Shown here in pieces: positions 53,521 to 64,000 of a stretch of 64,000 bases of DNA; position 1 is the first letter of the stretch, and each line of letters opens with the position of its first letter. The notes below the pieces were generated by a model. It made no database searches, was not told the DNA's origin, and worked only from the letters and a program-made list of their open reading frames with translations. The translations under genes and the position numbers were made by a program. Origin of the DNA: Streptomyces sp. NBC_00878 (lineage in GTDB: Bacteria; Actinomycetota; Actinomycetes; Streptomycetales; Streptomycetaceae). The stretch lies in contig NZ_JAPEOK010000003.1 of assembly GCF_026341515.1 (NCBI RefSeq), positions 56,087 through 120,086 of the forward strand, written 5' to 3'.

Positions 53521-53580
53521 GATCGGAGCCGATTCCCGGTGTCACGATCGGTTTTCCCGATGCGACGAGAGGTGTGTTCT

Positions 53581-56500
53581 GTGACGCCTGCGCACGACGT
53601 ACGGCCGCTGCCCGAGTTGCTGCTCGACAATGCCGCGCGTCTGGGCGACAAGCCGGCGTACGCGGACGCGCGCCGTACCGTCGGGCACGCCGAGCTGGAG
53701 ACACGCACCCGCCGGATCGCCGGGCACCTGGCCGGGGTCGCCGCCCGCGGTGACCGGGTCGCGCTGCTGCTCGGCAACCGCGTGGAGATGGTGGAGGGGT
53801 ACCTGGCCGTGGCGCGCGCGGCGGCCGTCGCCGTACCGCTGAACCCGCAGGCCAGCGACGCCGAGCTGGCGCATTTCCTGACCGACAGCGAGGCCGTGGC
53901 CGTGCTCGCCGACGACGAGCACACCGAGCAGGTACGCCGCGTCGCGCCGGCCCTGCGACTGATCACGATCTCCGAGCTGGCGGCGCTGGCCGACACCGAA
54001 CCCGACCGGCCGGCCCGGGACGACCTGGGCCTGGACGAGCTCGCGTGGATGCTCTACACCTCGGGCACCACGGGAGCGCCGAAGGGCGTGCTCTCCACCC
54101 TGGGCAGCGGGCTCTGGTCGGCGTACCACTGTGACGTCCCGGCGTTGGAGCTGACGTCCTCCGACGTGCTGCTGTGGCCGGCGCCGCTGTTCCACAGCCT
54201 CGCCCACCACCTGGCCGTGCTCGCCGCGACGGTGAGCGGTGCGACCGTGCGGATCATGAGTGGGTTCGCCGCCGACGAGGTGCTGCGGGAGCTGCGCGAG
54301 GAGGGCTGCACGCTGCTCGCCGGTGTGCCGACCATGTACCACTACCTGCTCGGGGCGGCCGGTGACGGCCAGGTCGAGGCGCCGGCGCTGCGCCGGGCCG
54401 TGGTCGCCGGTGCCGTTACCCCGGCGTCGCTGATCACCGCGTTCGGCCGGCGGTTCGGGGCGCCGCTGCTGGACACCTACGGGTGCACGGAGACGACCGG
54501 CTCGCTGACCATCAACCGGTTGGACGGCCCGAGCGTGCCCGGGTCGTGCGGCACCGCCGTGCCGGGCCTGGAGCTGCGCCTGGTCGACCCGCGTACCGGC
54601 GAGGACGTGCCCGACGGCGGCGAGGGCGAGATCTGGGCGTCGAGCCCCAGCCTCATGCTCGGCTACCACAGGCAGCCGGAAGCGACCGCCGAGGCGCTCT
54701 CCGACGGCTGGTACCGCACCGGGGACCTGGCCGTCCGCGCCGAGACCGGGCACTTCACGATCACCGGACGGGTCAAGGAACTGATCATCCGGGGCGGGGA
54801 GAACATCCACCCCCGGGAGATCGAGGCCGTGCTGACCGCCGTGCCCGGAGTGGCCGACGCGGCGGTCGCCAGCCGGTCCCACGCCGTGCTCGGCGAGGTG
54901 CCTGCCGCGTACGTGGTGAGCGACGCCGAGCTGGACCCGGCCGCGCTGTTCACCATCTGCCGGGAGCGGCTGTCGTCGTTCAAGGTGCCCGAGGAGGTCT
55001 ATCGGGTCGCGGCCGTGCCCCGGACCCCGTCCGGCAAGATCAAGCGGCGCGAGCTGGTGGCGGGACCGGCCGAGCTGCTGGCCACGGCCGGTGGTGGCGA
55101 GACCCTGCTGCGTACGAGGTGGACGCCGGTCGACGTGCTCGACCCGGTGAGTCTCGACGGGCGGCTCGTCGTGCACGCCGACAGCGAGCCCGCCCTGGCG
55201 AGCCTGCTCGACGGGGACCGGCCGCTGGTCGTCGTCACGGCGTGGGCCGTGCGGACCTCCCCGGCGGAGCAGCCGTCCGAGGCCGCGGCCGCGGCCTGGG
55301 ATCTCGTCACCGCTGCCCAGGCCCGGAATCCCGGCCGGCATGTGCTGGTCGACACCGACGGAGTGCCCGGCGGCCTCGGCGCGGCGCTCGCGACTGGCGA
55401 GCCGCAGGTGGCCATCCGCGAGGACGTGGTGCTGGTCCCGCGCCTGACGCCGACGGACGAGGAGCCCGGCACACCGCTGCGGCTCGACGGCACGGTGCTC
55501 GTCACGGGGACGCACACCGAGCGCGTCGCCCGGCACCTGAGCGCCCGGGGCGTCACCGTCACCGGCGACCCCGACGCCCGGCCGCTGCACGCGGTCGTGC
55601 ACCTGGGCGGCACGAGCGGGCTGGCGGACCTGGCGGAGCGAACGGACAACCCGGACCGGGCCGCGTTCGTCGTGTGCGCCGAGGACACCCCGGCCACCGC
55701 CGACGCGCTCGTACGCCGGATCCCCGGCGGTGTGGCCGTCGGGCTCGGCCTGCCCGGGGTCGAAGCCGCCGTGCTGCTTCCCGAGGTGCTCGACCGGCTG
55801 GAGGCGGGCGGGTCCTACGTCGTGGCCCGCCGTAACTCGGCCGGGCTGCGAGCGCTGGCCACGGCCGGGCGACTGTCCGCCGCGTTCCGCGCGCTGGTGG
55901 ACACCGGCGAGGCGCCCGATCCGGACGCGGCCGTGCGGCGGGATCTCGTCCGGCGGCTGGTCGCGCTGCCCCGCCGGGCCCGGGACCAGGCCCTCCTCGA
56001 ACTGGTGCGGGACGCTCTGGCGGCCACGCTCGGCGCGGACACCGTCCCGGGCCCGCCCGACAGCGCGTTCCAGGAGCTCGGGTTCGACTCGCTGACCTCG
56101 GTGCAGCTGCGCAACCGCCTGGTGGCCGCGACCGGCGTACGGCTCAGCGCCACCGTCGTCTTCGACTTCCCCACGCCCCGGGCGCTCGCCCAGGAGCTGG
56201 GGCGGATCCTCATCGGCGCCGAGTCCGAGCCGGAGCCGGAGCGTGCCGGCACGCCCGGCCGGTCCGACGAGCCGCTGGCCATCGTCGGCATGGCCTGCCG
56301 GTTGCCCGGCGGGGTGGCTTCGGCCGAGGACCTGTGGCGGCTGGTCGTCGGCGGCGGTGACGCGATCGGCCCGTTCCCCGGCGACCGCGGCTGGGACGCC
56401 GACGGCCTGTACGACCCTGACCCGGACGCTCCGGGCAGCACGTACACCCGGTCGGGTGGCTTCTTGCCGGGCGCCGCCGACTTCGACGCGGCCTTCTTCG

Positions 56501-59500
56501 GCATCAGCCCGCGCGAGGCACAGGCGATGGACCCGCAGCACCGGCTGCTGCTGGAGACCTCGTGGGAGGCGTTCGAGCACGCGGGCATCGACCCGGGGAG
56601 CCTGCGCGGCCGGGACGTCGGGGTGTTCGCGGGGTTCAGCGGCCAGGACTACATCGCCGAGATGGGCGTGGGCCCCGCCGAGGCGGGCGGCTACCAGGTG
56701 ACCGGCCGTGCCGCCAGCATTCTCTCCGGCCGCCTGTCCTACTTCTACGGGCTTGAGGGACCCGCGGTCACTGTCGACACCGCCTGCTCGTCCTCCCTGG
56801 TCGCCCTGCACCTGGCCGCCCAGTCGCTGCGCGACGGCGAATCGTCGCTGGCCCTGGTCGGCGGCGTCACCGTGATGTCCTCGCCGGGGCTGTTCCTGGA
56901 GTTCTCCCGGCAGCGCGGGCTCGCCCCGGACGGCCGCTGCAAGGCGTTCTCCGCCGACGCCGACGGGACCGGCTGGTCCGAGGGCGCCGGTGTGGTGCTG
57001 GTCGAACGACTCTCCGACGCCCGGCGCAACGGCCACCGCGTCCTGGCCGTGGTGCGCGGGTCGGCGGTCAACCAGGACGGCGCCTCGAACGGGCTCACCG
57101 CCCCCAACGGCCCTTCGCAGCAAGGCGTGATCCGGCAGGCACTGGCCAACTCCGGGCTGTCCGTCGCCGACGTCGACCTGGTCGAGGCGCACGGCACGGG
57201 CACCGCGCTGGGCGACCCGATCGAGGCTCAGGCGCTGCTGGCGACCTACGGCAGCCGGGCGGGCGGGGAACCCGTGCGGCTGGGGTCGCTGAAGTCGAAC
57301 ATCGGCCACACCCAGGCGGCCGCCGGCAGCGCGAGCCTGATCAAGGTGGTGCAGGCCATGCGGTACGGCGTCATGCCGCGAACGTTGCACGTCACAGAAC
57401 CGTCCCCGCTGGTCGACTGGGCATCGGGCCGGGTCGAGCTGCTGACCGGTAACCGGCCGTGGACGGACGGGACCCGGCGTGCGGCGGTGTCCGCGTTCGG
57501 GATCAGCGGCACGAACGCGCACGTGATCGTGGAGGAGGCGCCGGCCGTGGAGGTTCCGGCCGCGGTGCCGTTCACTCCCGTGGTGTCCGGGCCCGTGCCC
57601 CTGGTGTTCTCCGCGAAGGACCCCGAGGCCCTCGCCGTGCTGCAAGCCCGTGCGGAGTCCGGTACGGACGTGGCCTTCGCCCTGGCCACGACGCGAGCGT
57701 TGCTGGACCACCGGGCGGTCCGCGTCGGCGACACCACCGTGACGGGAGTCGCCTCGGCCGATCCCGACGTGGTGTTTGTGTTTCCGGGTCAGGGGACGCA
57801 GTGGGCGGGGATGGGGCGTGCGTTGCTGGACGTGTCGCCGGTGTTCGCGGCGCGGATGAACGAGTGCGCCGACGCTTTGTCGCCCTACCTCGACCTCTGG
57901 GAGGCGATCGATGCCCCCGACCGGGTGGAGTGGTTGCAGCCGGCGTCGTGGGCGGTGATGGTGTCGCTGGCGGCGGTGTGGCAGGCGGCGGGTGTGCAGC
58001 CGTCCGCGGTGATCGGGCATTCGCAGGGTGAGATCGCGGCAGCCTGTGTCGCGGGTGCGGTGTCGCTGGCTGATGCGGCGAAGGTGGTGGCGCTGCGCAG
58101 TCAGGCGATTGCTTCGACGCTGGCGGGCAAGGGGGCGATGGCGTCGATTCCGTTGCCTGCCGACGGTATCGAGTTGCCTGACGGGGTGTGGGTGGCGGCG
58201 TTGAACGGGCCGTCCTCGACGGTCGTGGCGGGTGTGCCGGACGCGGTCGAAGGCGTCCGTGCTCGTTATGACGGGCGGCGGATCGCGGTGGACTACGCGT
58301 CGCACACCCCGCATGTCGAGGCGTTGCGCGGTGCGGTGGTGTCGGTGCCGTCGCAGGCACCGGTGATCCCGTGGCTGTCGACCGTGGACGGGGCATGGGT
58401 CACCGGTGCGCTGGACGATGAGTACTGGTTCCGGAATCTGCGGCAGCAGGTGCGGTTCGCGCCGGCGGCGGCGGGTTTCGACGACGCGGTGTTCATCGAG
58501 GTGAGTGCGAGGCCGGTGCTGATCCCCGCCCTCGACGACGCGGTCACCGTCCCCACCCTGCGGCGCGACGACGGCGGAGCCGACCGGATGCTGGCGTCAC
58601 TGGCGCAGGCGTTCGTGGCCGGTGTGCCGGTGGACTGGACGACGATCATTCCGCCCGCGCCCTTCGTGGAACTACCCACCTATCCCTTCCAGGGGGAGCG
58701 CTACTGGATCGACGGCGTCCGCGCACGGCGGGGCGGGACGCTCGGCCATCCGCTGCTCGAGTTGCTGGTCACCGTTCCCGAGTCGGACACCGTCGTGCTG
58801 CTCGGGGAGGTTTCGCTCGGCGCGGCCCCCTGGCTCGCCGACCACGCGGTCGACGGCACCGTACTGCTGCCCGGAACGGCTCTGCTCGACCTCGCCGTGC
58901 GGGCCGGGGACGAGATCGGCTGTCCTGTGCTCGGCGAGCTGGTCATCGAGAACCCGCTGTCCGTCCCGGCGACGGGCAGCGTCGCCATCCGCATCACCGT
59001 CGACTCCCGCTCACGGACCGCCACCGTACACTCCGGCAGCGACGGCGCCTGGACCCGTCACGCGTCCGTGGTGTTCGCTGCCGACGCCGGGCCCGTGCCA
59101 CCGCCGGTCAGGGTCCCCGGAAACGCGGCCGCGGTGGACGTCGCCGGGTTCTATCCGGGCCTGGCGGCCGCCGGGTACGGATACGGGCCGTCGTTCCAGG
59201 GCCTGAGCCGGGCGTGGCGAACCGGCGACGACGTATACGCCGAGGTGGTCCTGCCGGTCGAGGCGGGCAGCTACGGGATCCATCCGGCCCTGACCGATGC
59301 CGTGCTGCACGCCGCCACCCTCTTCGCCACCTGGCCCGGCGGCGTGGAGTTGCCGTTCTCGTTCGCCGAGGTCCAGGTCCATGCCACCGGCGCCACCCGG
59401 CTGCTCGCCCGGATCAGCCGCACCGGGCAGGGCTTCACCGTGACCGCCGCCGACCCTGCCGGGCAACCCGTCCTCACGATCGGCGCCATCAGCACCCGCC

Positions 59501-62500
59501 CCTACACACCGCATGCCGCCGTGCCGCCGCACTCGGTCTTCCACCCCGCCTGGCGGCCCGTCCCGGTGCCGGACACCGCCGCCACCGAGGTGCGGGTGAT
59601 CGACACTCCGGTGACCGGCGCGGACCCGGACGCCTGCCACACCGCCCTGCAAGCCCTGCTCGCCGACCTTCAGCGGATCCTCGCCGACGACGCCGACCCC
59701 CGGCCGGTCCTGGTCACCGCCGAGGCCGACGGCCCCGCGTGGGCCATGGCCGCCGTCGCCCAGAACGAGCACCCCGGCCGGTTCTGGCTCGCCGACACCG
59801 ACCACACCCTGGCGCCCGAGGTCCTCGTCGCCGCCGCGGAACCCCAGCTGCGCTGCCGCGACAACCAGCTCAGTGCCCCACGGCTGCGGCCCGGCACCGA
59901 CCCGGCCGCCCTCATGCCACCGGCGGCGGGGAACTGGCTTCTCGGCGCGACCAGCCCCGGCATCTTCGACGGCCTCACCCTCGCCCCGGCGCCCGACGAG
60001 CCGTGCCCGCCCGGACACGTCCGCGTCGCCGTACACGCCGCCGGGCTCAACTTCCGAGACGTCATGCTCGCCCTCGACCTCACCGCCCACGGCCAGCGGA
60101 TGGGCAGCGAGGCCGCCGGGATCGTCACCGAGACCGGCCCGGACGTCACCGCCGTGTCCGTCGGCGACCGCGTCCACGGGCTGTTCAGCGGTGCCTTCTC
60201 CCCGTCGGCCGTGACCGACGCGCGGCTCGTGCACCGCGTTCCCAGCCACTGGAGCTACGACACAGCGGCGTCGGTGCCGATCGTGTTCGCCACTGCCTAC
60301 TACGCCCTGACCGACCTCGCGCGACTGGAGCCGGGGCAGCGGATCCTCGTCCACGCCGCCACCGGCGGCGTCGGCATGGCAGCCGTCCAGCTCGCCCGCC
60401 ACTACGGCGCCGACGTCTACACCACCGCGAGCCCGGCCAAGTGGGACACGCTGCGGGCGATGGGCATCCCCGACGACCACATCGCCTCGTCCCGCGACGC
60501 GTCGTTCCGGGACACGTTTCCGCAGGTCGACGTCGTCCTGAACTCCCTGACCGGGGAGCTTCTCGACGCGTCGACGGAGCTGCTCAGGCCTGGCGGCAGG
60601 TTCCTGGAGATGGGCAAGACCGACATCCGCGACGCCGCCGACGCCTTCGACCTCATCGACGCCGGACCGGACCGACTGCACACCATCCTCGCCGAGCTGC
60701 ACCGGCTGTTCGCCGACGGTGTGCTCACGCCGCTGCCGCTCACCCACTTCGACGTACGGCAGGCCCGCGCCGCCTACACCCACATGAGCCAGGCCCGCCA
60801 CACCGGAAAGATCGTCCTCACCGTCCCCCAGCCCCTGAACGCCGGCGACAAGGTGCTGATCACTGGCGGGTCCGGAACCCTCGCCGGCATTCTCGCCCGG
60901 CATCTGACCGAGGCCCACGGCGTCCGCGACATTCTGCTGCTGTCCCGCAGCGGCGTCGTACCCGAGGGCGTCGAGGCGACGGGAATCGCCTGCGATCTCA
61001 CCGACGCCACCGGCCTCGCACGCGTCCTCGACCGGCATCGCGACATCACCGCGATCTTCCACACCGCCGGCGTCCTGCACGATGCGACCATCCAGGCTCT
61101 CACCGCCGACGGCCTGACCGCCGCCCTCGGTCCGAAGGTGTACGGAACACACAACCTGCACCTGTTCGCCGCGGCCCTGCCGAACCTCAAGACCATCACC
61201 CACTACAGCAGCGCCGCCACCACCCTCGGCAACCCCGGGCAGGGCAACTACGCCGCCGCCAACGGCTACCTCACCCAACAGACGCGCCGGCATCCGCGTA
61301 CCCGGGTCCTGCACTGGGGGCTGTGGAGCGACACCAGCATGATGACCGCGGGGCTCGACGCAGCAGATCACCAGCGGATCGCACGCCAGGGTTCCCGCCC
61401 CCTTACGGCCGTGGAGGGCATGGCGCTCCTCGACCATGCCTACGCCGTGGCGGACCCGGCTCTGATCCTGATGCCGATCGACGCGAAGGGCGAGGTGCCG
61501 CCGCTGCTGCGCGAGCTGGCGAACGGAGGTCCGCGCCGGGCGGTCGCCGACACGGCAGCGTCCGCCGCGCCGCCGCGCACGCTCGACGAGGTGCTCGCGG
61601 TCGTGCTCGACAGCACCGCCACGGTCCTCGGGCACGCCGAGGCCGCCGCGATCGCCTCGGACCGGTCGTTCAAGGACCTCGGCTTCGACTCGCTGGCCGC
61701 CGTCCAGCTGCGCAACCACCTGCTCACGGCCACCGGGGTACGGCTGAGCGCCACGGCGGTGTTCGACTTCCCGACGCCGGTCGTGCTCGCCGCCGAGGTG
61801 CATCGGGAGTTGCGGGGCGCGGCGCCGGTCGTCGCCGAGGTGGCGGCGCCGGCGCGTACCGAGGAACCGATCGCCATCGTGGGCATGGCCTGCCGGCTGC
61901 CGGGTGACGTGTCTTCGCCCGAGCAGCTCTGGCAACTCGTGGTCGAGTCCGGCCGGGACGCCGTCGGGCCGTTCCCGGTCGACCGCGGCTGGGACACGGA
62001 CGCAATCTTCGATCCCGACCCCGACGCGGTCGGCAAGTCCTACGTGCGCGAGTCGGCGGCTTCCTCACCGGCGTGGCCGACTTCGACGCGGAGTTCTTCG
62101 GCATCAGCCCCCGCGAGGCGCTCGCGATGGACCCGCAGCAGCGGCTGCTGCTGGAGGTGTCGTGGGAGGCGTTCGAGCGGGCGGGCATCGCGCCGGACTC
62201 GCTGCGCGGCTCGGACACCGGCGTGTTCGTCGGCACCTACGGCCAGGGCTACGGGGACCTCGCCGCGGACGGTGACGCCGAGGGATACGTCGGCATCGGC
62301 AACTCGGGCAGTGTCGTGTCGGGGCGGGTGTCGTACTTCTTCGGGCTGGAGGGTCCGGCCGTCACGGTGGACACGGCGTGCTCGTCGTCGCTGGTGGCGT
62401 TGCATCAGGCCGCGCAGGCTCTGCGGCTGGGGGAGTGCTCGCTGGCCGTGGTCGGCGGCGTCACCGTCATGGCTTCGCCGTTGATGTTCCAGGAGTTCTC

Positions 62501-64000
62501 CCGGCAGCGGGCGCTGTCGCCCGACGGCCGGTGCAAGGCCTTCGCCGAGGGCGCGGACGGCACGGGCTGGGGCGAGGGCGTCGGTGTTCTGGTGGTGGAG
62601 CGTCTGTCGGATGCCCAGCGTCTTGGGCACACGGTTTTGGCGACGGTTCGTGGTTCGGCGGTGAACCAGGATGGTGCGTCGAACGGTTTGACGGCGCCGA
62701 ACGGTCCGTCGCAGCAGCGGGTGATCCGTGCTGCTCTGGCGAGTGCCGGGCTGACCTATGACGACGTGGACCTGGTGGAGGGGCATGGGACGGGTACGGC
62801 GCTGGGTGATCCGATCGAGGCGCAGGCGTTGCTTGCCACCTATGGGTCGTCGCCGTCGCCGGTCCGGCTGGGGTCGTTGAAGTCGAATATCGGTCATACG
62901 CAGGCTGCTGCCGGTGTGGCCGGGGTGATCAAGATGGTGGAGGCCATGCGGCGACGGGTGATGCCGCGGACCCTGCATGCCGAGGAGCCGTCGTCCCATG
63001 TGGACTGGTCGGCCGGATCGGTGGAGCTGGTGACAGCCAACCGCCTCTGGGATGAGGACGGTCGGCCGCGGCGGTCGGCGGTGTCGTCGTTCGGGATCAG
63101 TGGTACGAACGCGCACGTGATTCTGGAGGAGGTTTCCGGCCCGCTGCGTGTGCTGGCCGAGGGGTGGGCGCCGCTGTTGTTGTCGGCGCGGACCGCACCG
63201 GCTTTGGCTGAGTTCGAGTTGCGGGTTTCGGGGTTGCCGCAGGTCGGTGATGTGGCGGTGACTCTGGCGGGGCGTGCGGTGTTCGATCATCGTGCGGTGG
63301 TGCTGGGTGATGTGGTGGTGCGTGGCCGGGTGTCGGGCGGGCCGTTGGTGTTCGTGTTCGCCGGGCAGGGTGCGCAGCGGGCGGAGATGGCGGCGGAGCT
63401 GGCTGCTGAGTTCCCGGTGTTCGCGGAGATGTATGCGCGGGTCTGGTCGTTGCTGGATGTGGATGAGGGCCTGAGTGTTGATGACACTGGTTTGGCGCAG
63501 CCGGCGTTGTTCGCGTATGAGGTGGCGTTGGCGCATCTTCTGGGTGTGCGTCCGGATGCGGTGATCGGGCATTCGGTGGGTGAGTTTGCCGCTGCTTATG
63601 TCGCTGGTGTGGTGTCGCTGGAGGATGCGTGCCGGTTGGTGTCGGCGCGGGCGCGGCTGATGCAGGCGTTGCCGGCCGGCGGTGTGATGGTGTCGGTGCG
63701 GGTCTCGGAGGAGATGGCCCGGGCGGTTCTGCGTGAGGGTGTGGAGATCGCTGCGGTGAACGGCCCGCAGGCTGTTGTGCTTTCCGGCGACGAGGGGCCG
63801 GTGTTGGAGGTTGCTGCCGGGTTGGGGGAGTTCCGGCGGTTGCGGACCAGTCATGCGTTCCATTCGGCGCGGATGGAGCCGGTGCTGGAGGACTTTGCGG
63901 CGGTGGCGGCGACGGTCGAGTTCGGTGAGTCGCGGGTCGGGTTGTCGTTTGTGCCGTCGGCGGAGTATTTCGTGCGGCAGGTGCGTGAGACGGTGCGTTT
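53581..64000 (+). CDS. fkbB-like: PKS with CoA-ligase loading module, FkbB/RapA-like; frameshifted and cut by window end
   Basis: The GTG at 53581 follows GAGAGG. Loading module: CoA ligase (about residues 1-500, [12 protein letters not shown] near 158, [24 protein letters not shown]), then a 300-residue KR-like region without catalytic Ser/Tyr, then ACP (LGFDSL near 834). Module 1: KS (Cys near 1068), AT with GHSQGE (1479) and YASH (1573) for methylmalonyl-CoA, DH ([12 protein letters not shown]), ER, KR (YAAAN about 2557, LHD of B type) and ACP (2700). Module 2: KS and AT with GHSVGE and SHAFHS for malonyl-CoA, cut off at 64000. One G is missing at about 62055 (ESGGF expected, ESAAS read); the frame must shift there to continue. 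The loading design matches activation of a chorismate-derived cyclohexene acid. Confidence 0.9.
57504..58692 (+). repeat. AT-region duplicate, copy in the FkbB-like PKS
   Basis: Partner of 45411-46599 (inverted in the window, same orientation within the genes). The match begins in the KS-AT linker (CAGCGGCACGAACGC) and ends at CCCTTCCAG just after the AT, so it exactly exchanges the specificity unit. Confidence 0.9.

Noticed and set aside
53542..58314. Long minus-strand open frame opposite the FkbB-like PKS
   Set aside because: Composition typical of an antisense shadow, no recognisable domain, and the plus strand has full PKS motifs.
61400..61415. TTA codon in the FkbB-like PKS
   Set aside because: CCCTTACGG is read CTT-ACG in frame, so it is not a TTA codon.

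Overview
The window is high-GC actinobacterial DNA and almost certainly Streptomyces. It shows strong G/C third-position bias, GTG and TTG starts, a Tat-type signal, DasR-like sites before a chitinase gene, a TTA (bldA-type) codon in a pathway regulator, and a large modular polyketide synthase (PKS) locus. Everything here was read by eye from the sequence; no searches were run.

Left part (1-20.9 kb), ordinary accessory chromosome: MarR regulator, aldehyde dehydrogenase, secreted GH19 chitinase with DasR-like sites, secreted PI-PLC-like protein, dienelactone hydrolase, VOC protein with adenosine deaminase, carotenoid oxygenase, a divergent LysR/aldo-keto reductase pair, and a DUF1905 protein. 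Next comes a tight three-gene set: a double-FHA ABC transporter, a protein with five PTQ repeats, and a soluble Ser/Thr kinase. These look like one phospho-threonine signalling unit. A MerR regulator with a bPH-like membrane protein, twin MerR operators, a broken SnoaL-like gene and an MMPL exporter follow.

Middle (21-30 kb): a seven-gene, leftward, translationally coupled operon encodes a sugar ABC transporter (lipoprotein, ATPase, permease), two FGGY kinases, a histidine phosphatase and a 2-hydroxyacid dehydrogenase. A divergent DeoR regulator probably controls it.

Junction (30-33.3 kb): a mobile-DNA scar made of a dnaE fragment, the 3' third of a tRNA, a frameshifted transposase remnant, and an intact ISAzo13-like insertion sequence with 35-bp inverted ends and an 8-bp target duplication. 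It forms the left edge of the biosynthetic region.

Right part (33.2-64 kb): a PKS-NRPS cluster with the layout of the FK506/rapamycin family. It holds a crotonyl-CoA carboxylase/reductase, a LAL-type LuxR regulator (FkbN-like), a P450 (FkbD/RapJ-like), a two-module PKS (FkbA-like), a C-A-PCP-C NRPS (FkbP/RapP-like), a chorismatase (FkbO/RapK-like) and, divergently, a PKS with a CoA-ligase loading module (FkbB/RapA-like) that runs off the window end. The last two extension modules (methylmalonyl fully reduced, then malonyl unreduced), followed by a pipecolate/proline-type NRPS, are what is needed for the FKBP-binding half of such macrolides. The variable half of the molecule lies beyond the window, so the product cannot be named. 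Notable features are a 1189-bp near-identical AT segment shared by the two PKSs, a one-base frameshift in the second PKS, and a loading module with a dead KR-like domain and no visible enoylreductase.
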